From Alphaproteobacteria bacterium (lineage in GTDB: Bacteria > Pseudomonadota > Alphaproteobacteria > UBA9219): a stretch of 64,000 nt of DNA. Position 1 is the first letter of the stretch. Every line of letters starts with the position of its first letter. The notes beneath the pieces were generated by a model. It made no database searches, was not told the origin of the DNA, and saw only the letters and a program-made list of their open reading frames with translations. Positions 18,934 through 29,440 of the stretch are shown here, in pieces. A program made the position numbers and the translations under genes. The stretch is taken from the NCBI GenBank assembly GCA_019233975.1, contig JAFALY010000003.1:23410-87409 (forward strand), read 5' to 3'.

Positions 18934-20016
18934 ATGCTTTTTCACCTCTTGGCCCCGTTTGCGCACCAGTTCATACTATTTAACCTGTTTCGGTACATCA
19001 CGTTCCGTACGGCAGGCGCGTTGGCCACATCGCTGATTATCTGCTTTGCGGTCGGCCCGCGCGTTATCCGTTGGCTGCGCAGCAAACAGGGCGAAGGCCA
19101 ACCCATCCGCGCCGATGGTCCCGAAACACATCTGAAGAAAAAAGGCACGCCGACCATGGGCGGCCTGATGATCCTGATCTCCGTCATCAGCAGCACAATC
19201 CTCTGGACCGATTTAAGCGATGTTTATACATGGATTGTTCTGTTTGTGACCGCCGGGTTTGGGTTGGTCGGCTTTGCCGATGACTACCAAAAACTGACGC
19301 GCCGTTCGCATCATGGCCTGTCAGGTAAAATGCGGCTGGCGATCCAGATTATCATCTCAGCCATCGCCGTTATCATGATCGTGGCGCATGCCGCCCCCAA
19401 TCAGGCGACGACATTGGCCTTCCCTTTCCTGAAGGACACGCTGCAACTGGGGTGGGCATTCGCTCCGTTCGCCATTTTCGTGATCGTGGGCGCCAGCAAC
19501 GCCGTCAACCTGACCGACGGTCTGGACGGGTTGGTCACGGTGCCGGTTATTATTGTCGCGCTGTGTTTCGCCGTTATTACCTATTTGGTCGGCAATCTGG
19601 TGTTTGCCAATTATCTGCAGATACACCACGTGCCGGGCGCGGGCGAATTGACGATTTTCTGCGGCGCTCTGGTCGGTGCGTGCCTTGGTTTTCTGTGGTT
19701 TAACGCGCCGCCTGCCCAAGTATTTATGGGTGACACAGGCTCGCTGTCGCTCGGCAGCGCGTTGGGCACCATCGCCATTATCATCAAGCACGAAATCGTT
19801 CTGGCGATTATCGGCGGCTTGTTTGTTGTTGAGACATTATCCGTCATCATTCAGGTGGCGTCCTTTAAACTGACCGGCAAGCGCGTGTTCCGCATGGCGC
19901 CCCTGCACCACCATTTCGAGAAACTGGGTTGGGCCGAGCCAACCGTTGTCGTGCGTTTCTGGATTATCTCATGCATTCTGGGGCTGATCGGCCTCGCCAC
20001 ACTCAAGCTGCGCTGA
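18934..20016 (+). CDS. mraY: Phospho-MurNAc-pentapeptide translocase
   Basis: MraY transfers phospho-MurNAc-pentapeptide to undecaprenyl phosphate, forming lipid I at the inner membrane. The 360-aa protein has about ten transmembrane helices. Signature segments are [31 protein letters not shown] (catalytic aspartates) and [12 protein letters not shown]. An AGGATC lies about eight bases before ATG 18934. murD follows after 3 bp. Confidence 0.97.
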   Translation: MLFHLLAPFAHQFILFNLFRYITFRTAGALATSLIICFAVGPRVIRWLRSKQGEGQPIRADGPETHLKKKGTPTMGGLMILISVISSTILWTDLSDVYTWIVLFVTAGFGLVGFADDYQKLTRRSHHGLSGKMRLAIQIIISAIAVIMIVAHAAPNQATTLAFPFLKDTLQLGWAFAPFAIFVIVGASNAVNLTDGLDGLVTVPVIIVALCFAVITYLVGNLVFANYLQIHHVPGAGELTIFCGALVGACLGFLWFNAPPAQVFMGDTGSLSLGSALGTIAIIIKHEIVLAIIGGLFVVETLSVIIQVASFKLTGKRVFRMAPLHHHFEKLGWAEPTVVVRFWIISCILGLIGLATLKLR

Positions 20017-20019
20017 ACA

Positions 20020-21348
20020 ATGGCCAAGACGGATTATGTTTCCTTCTTCAAAGGCAAGACCGCGACGCTGATGGGCCTTGGCCTGTTGGGTCGTGGCAGT
20101 GGCGACGCGGCTTTTCTGGCACAACATTGCGCGCGTGTTCTGGTCACGGACATGAAGGGCGCCGAAGCCCTGCGTCCATCCATTGAGGCGCTTTCCGCCT
20201 ATAAGAATATCGAGTTTCATTTGGGCGGTCACAGTGACGCGCTGTTCACGCAAACCGATTTTGTAATAAAAGGCGCAGGCGTCAGGCTTGACAACCGCTA
20301 TATCGCGCTGGCGCGGCAACACAACGTGCCTGTGTATATGAGCACGGCACTGTTCGCCCATTTATCGGGTATCAAGACCATCGGCGTCACGGGCACGCGG
20401 GGCAAAACAACCGTGACTTGCATGATCGCCGACATTTTGGAGAAAGCAGGTCGTAAAGTCCTGCTGGGCGGCAATATCCGTGGCGTTTCCACGCTGGCAC
20501 AACTACCACAGGCCGACCAATATGAAGCGGCGGTTCTTGAACTTGATTCATGGCAGTTGCAAGGATTTGACGATCTGCATATCAGCCCAAACCTGTCAGT
20601 GTTCACCAGCTTCTACCCCGACCATATGAATTACTACGATGGCAACGAAGCGCACTATTTGAATGACAAGACCGCCATCTACAGAAACCAGAAGCCGGGC
20701 GATGTATTAATCACCACGCCGGAAGTCAACGCCATCCTGCCACCGCACCGCACAGACGGCTGGGTTGTGGCCCCACCTTTGCCCGACACTTATATACTGT
20801 CACTGCCGGGGGCGCATAACCGCATGAATGCAGCGCTGGCCCGCGAAACGATGTTGCGTTACGGCGTTGACGCTGCCGTTATCGACGCAGCCCTACCCGG
20901 CTTCTCAGGCGTTGAAGGTCGCCTGTCACGCGCAGGCACGTGGCAGGGCCGCAGCTTTTATAATGACTCGAACGCAACGACGCAGGAAGCAACACTCGCG
21001 GCGTTAAACGCTTTTCCGGCGAATAAAATCGTGCTGATCTTCGGCGGAGCCGACAAAGGCCTGCCGATTGATGCGCTCATCCACAAAATCGGGCACGACA
21101 AAATCCGCGCCGTCCTTCTGAAAGGCACTGGCAGCGACCGCGTTCTGCAACACCTGCCGGGATTACCCGTTGCTGGCAGTATGGCTGAGGCGGTGCAACG
21201 CGCCTGTGCCCTGTCCGCGTCAGGCGATACGCTGATCCTCAGCCCCGCCTTTGCGTCTTTCGGCATGTTTACAAATGAATATGACCGCAGCGATCAATTC
21301 GTGGCTGAAGTCAACCGCCTGATGGCTGCTGGGAAGGAATTCCTATGA
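20020..21348 (+). CDS. murD: UDP-MurNAc-alanine:D-glutamate ligase
   Basis: MurD adds D-glutamate to UDP-MurNAc-L-Ala. The N-terminal Rossmann domain begins TATLMGLGLLGRGSGDAAF, the ATP loop is GVTGTRGKTTVTCM (about residues 124-137), and the C-terminal domain has FGGADKGLP and LSPAFASFGMF. Length is 442 aa, normal for the family. It overlaps ftsW by ATGA. Confidence 0.96.
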   Translation: MAKTDYVSFFKGKTATLMGLGLLGRGSGDAAFLAQHCARVLVTDMKGAEALRPSIEALSAYKNIEFHLGGHSDALFTQTDFVIKGAGVRLDNRYIALARQHNVPVYMSTALFAHLSGIKTIGVTGTRGKTTVTCMIADILEKAGRKVLLGGNIRGVSTLAQLPQADQYEAAVLELDSWQLQGFDDLHISPNLSVFTSFYPDHMNYYDGNEAHYLNDKTAIYRNQKPGDVLITTPEVNAILPPHRTDGWVVAPPLPDTYILSLPGAHNRMNAALARETMLRYGVDAAVIDAALPGFSGVEGRLSRAGTWQGRSFYNDSNATTQEATLAALNAFPANKIVLIFGGADKGLPIDALIHKIGHDKIRAVLLKGTGSDRVLQHLPGLPVAGSMAEAVQRACALSASGDTLILSPAFASFGMFTNEYDRSDQFVAEVNRLMAAGKEFL

Positions 21349-22463
21349 AACCCTTTGCCCGTTCTGACCGCTCCGTCCTTGGCCGCTGGTGGTGGACCAT
21401 AGACCGATGGACCTTGTTCGCGCTGGCCGCCATCATGGGCTTTGGCATCTTGTTGATACAGGCAGCCACGCCCGCCGTCGCCATTAAACACGGCCTCGAC
21501 AACTTCTATTTCGTCGAACGTCATTTGCTGATGCTCGTCGTGGCCATCTTCATCATCTTCGGCATTTCCCTGCTGACTCCACGGCAAATACGTTTGGGGG
21601 CCCTGTTCGGCCTCCTTCTGTTTCTACCCATGCTGATGCTGACGCCGTTTATCGGCACCGAGATTAAAGGCGCGACGCGCTGGATCCACCTGCCTGGCCT
21701 TTCGATCCAGCCATCCGAATTTGTTAAACCCCTGTTTGCGGTGACGGCAGCCTGGCTTTTTTCGCGCCAGTGTGAACACAAAGGTTTTCCAGCGCTCAGC
21801 GTCAACATCGCACTCTGGCTCCTCATCACCATTTTTCTGGTGATGCAGCCCGACATCGGCATGACCGTTTTGACAACCGCTATCTGGATCGGTGAGTTCT
21901 TTCTGGCGGGTCTGCCAATCATCACATTGGCGATCTTTATCGGACTTGGCGCGGGCGGGCTGGTTGTGGCCTATTACACCTTGCCGCATTTCACATCACG
22001 CATGGACCGGTTCCTGAGCCATAGCGGAGACACCTATCAGGTGGACCGGGCGCTTGATGCCTTTATGAATGGCGGCCTGTTGGGCAAGGGGGCGGGCGAA
22101 GGCACAGTCAAAATGTCCATCCCCGACGCCCATGCCGACTTTGTGTTCGCTGTGGCAGGCGAGGAGCTGGGCTTTATCTGGTGCCTTGTTATCATTGGGT
22201 TATTCGCCTTTATCGTTCTGCGCGGTTTCTGGCGCCTGCGCCACGAGGGAAATCTGTTCATTTTGCTGTCAACCAGTGGTCTTTTGATTGAATTCGGCTT
22301 ACAGGCTATTATTAATATGGCTTCGACCCTGCATCTGATGCCGGCCAAGGGCATGACGCTGCCTTTCATTTCATATGGCGGTTCTTCGCTCTGGGCACTG
22401 GCGATCGGCATGGGCATGCTTTTGGGCCTGACGCGCAAGCGTTTCGGCCTGCACGATGTTTGA
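21345..22463 (+). CDS. ftsW: Septal peptidoglycan glycosyltransferase / SEDS protein FtsW
   Basis: FtsW polymerises lipid II at the septum together with FtsI. The 372-aa SEDS protein has about ten transmembrane helices, the conserved LQPSE-type segment (SIQPSEFVKP), QPDIGMT, and the C-terminal FISYGGSSLWA. It starts with an ATGA overlap with murD and is followed by murG after 15 bp. Confidence 0.96.
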   Translation: MKPFARSDRSVLGRWWWTIDRWTLFALAAIMGFGILLIQAATPAVAIKHGLDNFYFVERHLLMLVVAIFIIFGISLLTPRQIRLGALFGLLLFLPMLMLTPFIGTEIKGATRWIHLPGLSIQPSEFVKPLFAVTAAWLFSRQCEHKGFPALSVNIALWLLITIFLVMQPDIGMTVLTTAIWIGEFFLAGLPIITLAIFIGLGAGGLVVAYYTLPHFTSRMDRFLSHSGDTYQVDRALDAFMNGGLLGKGAGEGTVKMSIPDAHADFVFAVAGEELGFIWCLVIIGLFAFIVLRGFWRLRHEGNLFILLSTSGLLIEFGLQAIINMASTLHLMPAKGMTLPFISYGGSSLWALAIGMGMLLGLTRKRFGLHDV

Positions 22464-22478
22464 AACCAAGGATAGCAC

Positions 22479-23675
22479 ATGAACACGCCCGCCCCCCTGA
22501 TACTTCTTGCCGCCGGCGGTACCGGCGGGCACGTGTTTCCCGCCGAAGCTTTGGCGCGTGAACTGCTGGGGCGCGGGTTACGTGTTGGCCTGATCACCGA
22601 CCAGCGCGGCAATAAATTCAGCGATGATCTGGGCATTCCTGTTTATCGCGTGGCGGCCAGCGCATTGGGCAAAGGGTTCCTTGCCAAACTGCGCAGCATT
22701 GCGGTTATGGGGTTTGGTGTCTGGCAGGCAGGGCGTACCCTGAAACAACTGCGCCCGGCAGCCATCGTCGGCTTCGGCGGATATCCATCTGTGCCGTCTC
22801 TCTATGCCGCCGTTCAACGTCATGTGCCCATCATCCTGCATGAACAGAATGCGATACTGGGCCGCGCCAACCGTGTCCTGATGAACAAGGCCAGTATTGT
22901 CGCGACATCTTTCCCGCATGTTGTCGGGTTGAAGCCCGGCCCGTCTACACGCCTTGTGCACACGGGCAATCCTGTGCGTCCTGCCTTTGCAACCCTGCGC
23001 GCAACGCCTTATCCGGCATTGGAACCCGAAGGTATGCTGCACCTACTCGTGCTGGGCGGTAGCCTTGGTGCGCGTATATTCAGCAGCGCTGTACCGCATG
23101 CTTTGGCCCTATTGCCGGAACCGATGCGCCGCCGCATCATTGTGTCACAGCAATGCCGCAAGGAAAATATCGAGGAAGCGCGCGCCGCCTATGCAGCCGC
23201 CGGCATCCACGCCGATCTGGCCACTTTCTTTAATGACGTGCCGGACCGTATGGCGGCAGCGCATCTGTTTGTCGGACGGTCTGGTGGGTCCACCGTTGCG
23301 GAATTGACCGCCGTTGGTCGTCCGGCCATCTTTGTACCCTTTCCGCACGGCCATGCGGGTGAGCAAACCGCGAATGCCGAAGCCGTTGCCGAAGCAGGTG
23401 GCGCGTGGCTGATCCCCGAACATGCCCTGACGCCGGAAACACTGGCGGTGCGCATTGAATCCCTGATGCAGATGCCCGAAACCCTGAACAAGGCCGCCAT
23501 GGCGTCACGCGCCTGGGGCACTATTTCAGCCGCCGATAATCTGGCCGACTGCGTTTTGGAAGCCATCGGTCACGCACCGTCCAGAATACAGCGCCAAGAC
23601 ACCAACACCGACACGACACTCAGCGACCGCGACGCAGCCTCGGCTGGCGACGGGTCAAAGGATCATGCAGCATGA
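22479..23675 (+). CDS. murG: UDP-GlcNAc:lipid I N-acetylglucosaminyltransferase
   Basis: MurG makes lipid II by adding GlcNAc to lipid I on the cytoplasmic membrane face. The donor/acceptor loop [12 protein letters not shown] is near the N-terminus, with GFGGYPSVP and [14 protein letters not shown] following; [11 protein letters not shown] is the UDP-binding motif. At 398 aa it is about 35 residues longer than E. coli MurG because of a hydrophilic Asp/Thr-rich tail. It overlaps murC by ATGA. Confidence 0.96.
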   Translation: MNTPAPLILLAAGGTGGHVFPAEALARELLGRGLRVGLITDQRGNKFSDDLGIPVYRVAASALGKGFLAKLRSIAVMGFGVWQAGRTLKQLRPAAIVGFGGYPSVPSLYAAVQRHVPIILHEQNAILGRANRVLMNKASIVATSFPHVVGLKPGPSTRLVHTGNPVRPAFATLRATPYPALEPEGMLHLLVLGGSLGARIFSSAVPHALALLPEPMRRRIIVSQQCRKENIEEARAAYAAAGIHADLATFFNDVPDRMAAAHLFVGRSGGSTVAELTAVGRPAIFVPFPHGHAGEQTANAEAVAEAGGAWLIPEHALTPETLAVRIESLMQMPETLNKAAMASRAWGTISAADNLADCVLEAIGHAPSRIQRQDTNTDTTLSDRDAASAGDGSKDHAA

Positions 23676-25147
23676 ATATCGCCGTTTTGAATAAATCCGC
23701 CACGACGCAGCCTTTCAGCCCGCAATCGGTCGGTATTCTGCATTTCATCGGCATCGGCGGCATCGGCATGAGCGGCATCGCCGAAATCCTGCACAACCTT
23801 GGCTATAAGGTGCAGGGCAGCGACCTGACCGACAACGCCAACGTCAAACGTCTGCGTGAAAAAGGCATTACCATCCATGTCGGCCATCGCGCCGAAAATT
23901 TGGGCGAAGCGGGCGTGGTGGTTATTTCCTCCGCGGTCAAACGCGATAATCCAGAAGTTGTAGCCGCGCGCGAAGCCATGCTGCCCATCGTACGCCGCGC
24001 AGAGATGCTGGCTGAGCTGATGCGCCTGAAATGGTCGGTCGCCGTCGGCGGCACGCATGGCAAGACAACCACTACCTCCATGGTTGCCACCTTATTTGAG
24101 CGCGCGGGCTATGACCCGACCGTTATCAATGGTGGCATCATCAACGCCTATGGCACCAACGCACGTTTGGGCGGCAGCGACTGGATGGTCGTGGAGTCGG
24201 ATGAATCAGACGGCACCTTTACCAAGCTGCCATCAACCGTCGCCATCGTCACCAATATCGACCCCGAACATATGGACCATTACAGCAACTTTGACGCTGT
24301 GCGTGACGCGTACCACCACTTCATCCAGAACGTGCCGTTTTACGGCTTTGCCGTTCTGTGCATCGACCATCCCGAAGTTCAGGCGATGATCGGCCGCGTT
24401 AAAGATCGCCAGATCGCCACCTATGGCTTTTCGCCGCAAGCAGATGTGCGGGCCGTTAATGTTCACGCACATACCGAAGGCTCCAGCTTTGATATCGTCA
24501 TTTCCGACCGGAAGACGGACACGACGCGTACACTGAAAGGCGTCAACCTGCCGGTTATCGGCCAACACAATGTTCTGAATGCGCTGGCCGCCATTACGGT
24601 CGGCCTGCGCCTGAATATGCCAGAGGATGTCCTCATCAACGGGCTGAGCCGGTTTGAAGGCGTCAAACGTCGTTTCACCCGCACCGGTACGGTCAATGGC
24701 ATCACTATCGTCGATGATTATGGGCATCACCCGGTTGAAATCGCCGCGACCCTCAAGGCTGCGCAGCAGGCCAAAGGCAACAAGGGTCGCGTGATCGCCG
24801 TCATGCAGCCGCATCGCTATTCACGCCTGTCCAGCCTGTTCAAGGATTTCTGCACCTGCTTCAATGATGCCGACAGCGTGATTGTCGCCGATGTATACGC
24901 GGCAGGCGAAACACCCATTGAAGGCGCCAGCAAGGACGCACTGGTCGAAGGGTTGCGCGAACACGGGCACCGCGATGTGCACGCGCTCAGCCAACCCGAA
25001 GCGTTGGCCGCCATGATCGCCGACATTGCCCGGCCGGATGATTATGTTGTCTGCCTTGGCGCCGGCACTATCAGCCAATGGGCCCACGCCCTGCCTCAGG
25101 AATTACAGCGGGTTCTCGAACAACACCCCAAGGCGGGACGGGTATAA
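23672..25147 (+). CDS. murC: UDP-MurNAc:L-alanine ligase
   Basis: MurC adds L-alanine to UDP-MurNAc, the first stem-peptide step. The N-terminal domain has [16 protein letters not shown], the ATP loop is [12 protein letters not shown] (about residues 128-139), and ESDESDGTF and [10 protein letters not shown] are characteristic. Length is 491 aa. The start at ATG 23672 overlaps murG by ATGA. murB begins one base after its stop. Confidence 0.97.
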   Translation: MNIAVLNKSATTQPFSPQSVGILHFIGIGGIGMSGIAEILHNLGYKVQGSDLTDNANVKRLREKGITIHVGHRAENLGEAGVVVISSAVKRDNPEVVAAREAMLPIVRRAEMLAELMRLKWSVAVGGTHGKTTTTSMVATLFERAGYDPTVINGGIINAYGTNARLGGSDWMVVESDESDGTFTKLPSTVAIVTNIDPEHMDHYSNFDAVRDAYHHFIQNVPFYGFAVLCIDHPEVQAMIGRVKDRQIATYGFSPQADVRAVNVHAHTEGSSFDIVISDRKTDTTRTLKGVNLPVIGQHNVLNALAAITVGLRLNMPEDVLINGLSRFEGVKRRFTRTGTVNGITIVDDYGHHPVEIAATLKAAQQAKGNKGRVIAVMQPHRYSRLSSLFKDFCTCFNDADSVIVADVYAAGETPIEGASKDALVEGLREHGHRDVHALSQPEALAAMIADIARPDDYVVCLGAGTISQWAHALPQELQRVLEQHPKAGRV

Positions 25148-25148
25148 C

Positions 25149-26099
25149 GTGACCGCTGTTGCGTCTTTTGCCCAATCGACCTTGCTAAGCCGCCTGCCCG
25201 GTGTGCGCGGCAAATTGTCGGCTAATGAATCGTTGGCGGGGCAAAGCTGGTTCCGCGTTGGCGGTCCCGCCGAAGTTTTATTCAAACCTGTGGATACCGA
25301 AGATATCGCCACTTTTATGGCAGGGTGCCCTGCCGATGTGCCGGTTACCGTTATTGGCGTTGCGTCAAACCTCATCATCCGCGACGGCGGCGTACCGGGC
25401 GTAGTCATCCGCCTTGGGCCCGATTTTGCGCGCACGACAACCGAAGGCACGGCCGTTACGGCAGGTGCGGCGGCACTTGATATGAATGTCGCCAAAGTGG
25501 CACAGACGGCGGGCATTACCGGCATGGCCTTTCTGTCCGGCATTCCGGGCAGCGTCGGCGGCGGGCTGCGCATGAATGCGGGCGCCTATGGCGGTGAGTT
25601 TAAGGATATCGTGACCACAGCAACCGCCGTGACACGACGGGGACAGATTGTCAGCCTGAAGAACGCCGATTTCGGTTTTACCTACCGTCATACGGCGATC
25701 GACCCGACGATGATTTTTACCAGCGCGGTTTTGCACGGAACATCCGGTGACCCGGCGGTCATTTTACAAGAAATGCAACGCATCCAGTCGGCGCGTGGCG
25801 ATACACAGCCCATCCGTGAAAAAACGGGCGGTTCAACCTTCGCCAACCCTGATCATGACCCGCAAGGGCGCAAATCATGGCAATTGGTCGATGCCGCCGG
25901 ATGTCGTGGCTTGCGCGTTGGTGGGGCGCAGGTTTCGGAAAAACATTGCAACTTTCTTATTAATACCGGCACGGCGACAGCAGCCGATATTGAAAATCTG
26001 GGCGAGACGGTGCGCCGTCGCGTTCTGGAAACATCGGGTGTTGAGCTACGCTGGGAAATCAAGCGCATCGGCATACCGCTTGAGGACCAACAATCATGA
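25149..26099 (+). CDS. murB: UDP-N-acetylenolpyruvoylglucosamine reductase
   Basis: MurB reduces the enolpyruvyl intermediate to UDP-MurNAc with NADPH and FAD. Motifs are [42 protein letters not shown] (FAD contacts) and GSTFANP with the active-site serine. The probable start is GTG 25149 ([10 protein letters not shown]), directly after the murC stop, giving 316 aa. Its stop overlaps ftsQ by ATGA, leaving no room for the ddl gene that usually sits here. Confidence 0.95.
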   Translation: MTAVASFAQSTLLSRLPGVRGKLSANESLAGQSWFRVGGPAEVLFKPVDTEDIATFMAGCPADVPVTVIGVASNLIIRDGGVPGVVIRLGPDFARTTTEGTAVTAGAAALDMNVAKVAQTAGITGMAFLSGIPGSVGGGLRMNAGAYGGEFKDIVTTATAVTRRGQIVSLKNADFGFTYRHTAIDPTMIFTSAVLHGTSGDPAVILQEMQRIQSARGDTQPIREKTGGSTFANPDHDPQGRKSWQLVDAAGCRGLRVGGAQVSEKHCNFLINTGTATAADIENLGETVRRRVLETSGVELRWEIKRIGIPLEDQQS

Positions 26100-26953
26100 A
26101 ACGTAAAAAACAACCCGCGCTGCGTGGCAGCATCACACAAAACACCATGCGCCTGAGCGCCCGCACCCCGACCGCAGGCGCAAGCGTCGTGACCCGTGTC
26201 TCCGCCGTCGGCGGTTCAGCGTTACTACTCCTCGGCCTCGGCTGGTGGCTTTGGCATATTGGCTGGCCCCAGCATCAGGTTGAAAAAGCGGTCAATGCCG
26301 TCTTGCAGACAACCAAGCATATGGGCTTTGCCGTACACGATGTTGTTGTGGAGGGTAGACAGCAAACCGGCCGCGAAGCCCTGACCTCCGCACTGGAAAC
26401 GGAAGCGGGCGCACCCATTTTGGGCTTTAACCCCGGCGAAGCGGAACAGCGTATTGCTAAATTGCCTTGGGTGGAATCGGTTGTCATCGAACGCCATCTG
26501 CCCGACACGTTGCAGGTACACCTGACAGAACGGCAACCGCTGGCACGGTGGCAGCATGAGGGGCAGATTAGCGTCATAGACATCAACGGTCATGAATTAC
26601 CCGACGCCAAGCTGGACAGCTTTGGCCAGTTGCCACTGCTGGTCGGCGGCGGCGCGCCACAGGAAGCACGTGATTTGATCACCATGCTGTCGCTCTACCC
26701 CCATATTACAGAAAAAATGACCGCCGCCGTTCGTGTGGGCGACCGGCGCTGGGACTTGCATCTGCAACCGCGAGTCGTCGCCAAACTGCCCGAAGCCAAC
26801 CAGGCCGCCGCACTGAAACGGCTGGACGAAATGGTCGTTGCCCAGAAAATACTGGAACGCGATGTCGTAACGATTGACTTACGCCTACCTGACAGACTTA
26901 TAATCGAACCGGGCGCCTCTGCCCCCACTAACACCAGCGGAAATTCACACTAA
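26096..26953 (+). CDS. ftsQ: Cell division protein FtsQ
   Basis: FtsQ recruits FtsL/FtsB to the septum. The 285-aa protein has a basic cytoplasmic tail, one transmembrane helix (about residues 40-60, ending LWHIGW), a POTRA domain (about 75-145, with [11 protein letters not shown]) and the beta-domain to about 260. It starts ATGA with murB and ends TAATG with ftsA. Confidence 0.94.
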   Translation: MKRKKQPALRGSITQNTMRLSARTPTAGASVVTRVSAVGGSALLLLGLGWWLWHIGWPQHQVEKAVNAVLQTTKHMGFAVHDVVVEGRQQTGREALTSALETEAGAPILGFNPGEAEQRIAKLPWVESVVIERHLPDTLQVHLTERQPLARWQHEGQISVIDINGHELPDAKLDSFGQLPLLVGGGAPQEARDLITMLSLYPHITEKMTAAVRVGDRRWDLHLQPRVVAKLPEANQAAALKRLDEMVVAQKILERDVVTIDLRLPDRLIIEPGASAPTNTSGNSH

Positions 26954-28284
26954 TGCGTCGCCTGACTGAATGGCTGTTCCAGAAACCGCGTATCACACAG
27001 GGTGATGTTGTCGCCGCACTGGACGTAGGGTCCAGCAAAATAGCCTGCTTTATCGCCCGCGCCGACCATGACAGCACGCCGCGCGTGGTGGGTATCGGCC
27101 ATCAGGTTTCAGAGGGCATCCGTAACGGCAGCATTGTGAATATGGAAGCGCTGCAGCATGCCATAACCGGCGCCGTGGCCACAGCCGAGCAAATGGCGGG
27201 TGAAACCATCGAACGTGTGACCGTCAATATCGCCGGTTCGCAGTTGCTGTCCAATACCGTCAGCATCGAATTACCCTTGAATGGACGCGAAGCAACGGAC
27301 GCCGACATTCAACGCATCCTGTCGCAGGCCGAAACCATGGCCCCCGAAGATGCGCAAGGGCAGCCGCTCGAACTGGTTCACACTCTGCCTGTGCATTACA
27401 GTCTGGACCATCAAAAGGGTATTCACGACCCCATCGGTATGACAGGGTCGGTCCTGCAATCCCAATTGCATCTGGTCTCTGCCGCCTTCGGGCCCGTGCG
27501 CACGCTGACCACCGCCATCGCCCGGTGCCATCTGGAAGTGGAAACCATGGTCGCGGCACCTTACGCCAGCGGCCTCGCCTGCCTTGTCGAAGATGAAATG
27601 GATCTGGGCTCGCTGGTTATTGATATGGGCGCAGGCACCACCAGTTTTGCCGTCTTTATCGAAGGCCATCTGGTTTTCACGGATGGAATCGCCGTCGGCG
27701 GCGCACATGTGACGAATGATATTGCCCGTGGCCTGACGACATCGCTGCCGAATGCCGAACGCCTCAAGACCCTTTTCGGCCACGCGATCGGCAGCATGGC
27801 CGACGAACGCGACATGATCGACGTGCCCCTGATCGGCGAAGAGGAACCTGAGAACGCCAACCATGTGCCGAAATCGCACCTGAACCGCATCATCCAGCCG
27901 CGCATTGAAGAAATCCTCGAACTCGTCAAAAACCGCATGGATAAAAGCGGTTTCAACGAAGCGGCAGGGCGTCGCGTTGTTCTGACCGGCGGCGCCAGCC
28001 AATTGCCGGGCGTACGCGAACTGGCGCAGCGCATGTTGGACAAACAGGTGCGTCTCGGCCGCCCATTGCGCGTCACGCGTCCCTCCAGCACACGCGGCAA
28101 AAGTCAGGCTTCTGCCTTTTCCGGCCTTGCCGAGGCGACATCGGGCCCGTCTTTTGCCACAACGGCAGGTTTGCTCGCTGTTGCAATGCAACCTTCACTA
28201 GCCGCTCCAGGCAACACGCACGAATACAGCGCGCACCAGAACATCACCTCGCGCCTGGGTCAGTGGTTCAAACAAAACATGTGA
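26953..28284 (+). CDS. ftsA: Cell division protein FtsA
   Basis: FtsA is the actin-like membrane anchor for FtsZ. The 443-aa protein has ALDVGSSKIACFIA (phosphate-1), DMGAGTTSFAVF (phosphate-2) and VVLTGGASQLPGV (adenosine motif), and ends in a short amphipathic helix (LGQWFKQNM) as expected for membrane binding. It is the last gene of the dcw run; ftsZ does not follow. Confidence 0.96.
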   Translation: MRRLTEWLFQKPRITQGDVVAALDVGSSKIACFIARADHDSTPRVVGIGHQVSEGIRNGSIVNMEALQHAITGAVATAEQMAGETIERVTVNIAGSQLLSNTVSIELPLNGREATDADIQRILSQAETMAPEDAQGQPLELVHTLPVHYSLDHQKGIHDPIGMTGSVLQSQLHLVSAAFGPVRTLTTAIARCHLEVETMVAAPYASGLACLVEDEMDLGSLVIDMGAGTTSFAVFIEGHLVFTDGIAVGGAHVTNDIARGLTTSLPNAERLKTLFGHAIGSMADERDMIDVPLIGEEEPENANHVPKSHLNRIIQPRIEEILELVKNRMDKSGFNEAAGRRVVLTGGASQLPGVRELAQRMLDKQVRLGRPLRVTRPSSTRGKSQASAFSGLAEATSGPSFATTAGLLAVAMQPSLAAPGNTHEYSAHQNITSRLGQWFKQNM

Positions 28285-28575
28285 TGATGCGGCTCCAACG
28301 CATGCATGCGTTGGTTGAATCGAGTCGTGTGATGATGTCATGTGACATCACGCGATGCGCACATCTTCACTTCGTGTGAACCATTTCGTAATTCTTTTTT
28401 TACGATTGGAGCATCTCGCATGTTGTGCGGAAGAAAAAATGTTGCAGAGATGCAACGCGGCAAGTCGATAAAAAGAAATTGAATCTGTTTTTCGCTACGC
28501 GCACAAAAATGTTGTTGACTATTTTCTGAACTAGACACAACATGATCTCACTCTACTCTAGTACAGGAGGCCACA
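28285..28575. other. 291-bp intergenic region after ftsA with palindromes
   Basis: No gene is seen. The region holds a perfect 20-bp palindrome at 28295-28314, an 8-bp inverted repeat (TGATGTCA/TGACATCA) at 28333-28350, a TTCAC/GTGAA hairpin at 28366-28380 and a T7 run soon after. Together they may end the dcw transcript, although none is a standard terminator. Confidence 0.4.
28295..28314. repeat. Perfect 20-bp palindrome just after ftsA
   Basis: CCAACGCATGCATGCGTTGG is its own reverse complement and lies 10 bp after the ftsA stop. It has no loop and no T-tail. It could be a protein-binding site or a cruciform-prone element. Confidence 0.55.
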
Positions 28576-28680
28576 ATGGCTGTTGCTAAGAAGAAAACCG
28601 CGGCGAAGAAGGCCGTGAAGAAACCCGCCGCCAAGAAGACCGTCAAGAAGACCGTCAAGAAGGCAGCGAAGAAGAAGTAA
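28576..28680 (+). CDS. 34-aa lysine/alanine-rich histone H1-like protein
   Basis: An ATG at 28576 with a perfect AGGAGG five bases upstream opens a 34-codon frame made almost only of Lys, Ala, Val, Thr and Pro (MAVAKKKTAAKKAVKKPAAK, then KTVKK repeated). Seventeen of 34 residues are lysine. Such sequences resemble the C-terminal tails of H1-like bacterial proteins and would bind DNA or RNA non-specifically. A short internal direct repeat (ACCGTCAAGAAG twice) encodes the KTVKKTVKK part. Strong hairpins follow. Function is inferred only from composition. Confidence 0.8.
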   Translation: MAVAKKKTAAKKAVKKPAAKKTVKKTVKKAAKKK

Positions 28681-28683
28681 TCT

Positions 28684-28701
28684 GATCGCCGCAAGGCGAT
28701 C
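28684..28701 (+). terminator. Hairpin directly after the lysine-rich gene
   Basis: GATCGCC-GCAA-GGCGATC forms a 7-bp stem with a GNRA tetraloop three bases after the stop codon, followed by AATTCTTGTT. It is a possible weak terminator or a 3' stabilising hairpin ahead of the stronger terminator at 28717. Confidence 0.5.
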
Positions 28702-28716
28702 AATTCTTGTTCTACG

Positions 28717-28768
28717 AACCCCTGTTCGGGGTGCCACGCGAAGGCTGGCAGACCGAACAGGGGTTTTT
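28717..28768 (+). terminator. Rho-independent terminator, 13-bp stem
   Basis: AACCCCTGTTCGG (28717-28729) pairs with CCGAACAGGGGTT (28753-28765) and is followed by more Ts. The loop contains an inner TGCCA/TGGCA pair, making a long two-part hairpin. It separates the lysine-rich gene from dut. Confidence 0.85.
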
Positions 28769-28908
28769 CTTTGCCCTGACGACACAAATCGCTCTATCAA
28801 CGGCACATCATAACAGACTGTTATTCCTCAATATTATACCACGCCGTTTGGCATATTCTTCCCGTAAGAATCAAAGCATAATCACCGGCATTCGACACCT
28901 ATATATAT

Positions 28909-29391
28909 ATGAGTATCGTCATGACCGCCCTTTCTGTATCCATCACGACCCTGCCTCACGCCGAAGGTTTGACCCTGCCCGATTACGCGACCGAACAGGC
29001 CGCCGGCATGGATTTGTGTGCGGCGGTAACCGCCGATGTCACCCTTGCACCCGGTCAGCGCGCCCTGATCCCGACGGGTCTCGCCATCGCCCTGCCACCC
29101 GGATATGAAGCGCAAGTGCGTCCGCGTTCCGGTCTTGCCCTCAAAAACGGCATTACTGTCCTGAATAGCCCGGGCACCGTAGATGCGGATTATCGTGGCG
29201 AGATCGGCGTCATTCTGGCCAATTGCGGCACCGAACCCTTTATCGTCACCCGCGGCATGCGCGTGGCCCAGATGGTTATTGCTGCCTACACCCGTGTTAG
29301 CTGGTCACAAGTCAGTGAATTACCTACTTCGGCGCGCGGCACAGGGGGGTTTGGTTCAACCGGAACCTCCAATCTCAAATCCGCTTCATAA
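28909..29391 (+). CDS. dut: dUTP diphosphatase
   Basis: Dut hydrolyses dUTP to dUMP and keeps uracil out of DNA. The trimeric-dUTPase motifs are all present: [37 protein letters not shown] and the C-terminal [10 protein letters not shown]. The start is uncertain: ATG 28909 (MSIVMTAL) or ATG 28921 (MTALSVSI), and neither has a clear ribosome site. Length 156-160 aa. It precedes the glutamate-cysteine ligase gene by 49 bp. Confidence 0.95.
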   Translation: MSIVMTALSVSITTLPHAEGLTLPDYATEQAAGMDLCAAVTADVTLAPGQRALIPTGLAIALPPGYEAQVRPRSGLALKNGITVLNSPGTVDADYRGEIGVILANCGTEPFIVTRGMRVAQMVIAAYTRVSWSQVSELPTSARGTGGFGSTGTSNLKSAS

Positions 29392-29440
29392 AAAGGCGGC
29401 AACGGGCTATAGGGGATAAGCCACTGCCTGCGGAGCCGCC

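Noticed and set aside
27271..28191. 306-codon frame antisense to ftsA
   Set aside because: Shadow of ftsA, His/Gln/Arg-rich composition without domain features.
28295..28314. 20-bp palindrome as the Rho-independent terminator of the dcw operon
   Set aside because: It has no loop and no T-run; kept only as a palindrome of unknown role.
28366..28380. parS-like TTCAC...GTGAA element near ftsA
   Set aside because: The centre does not match the known parS consensus and no parAB genes are nearby.
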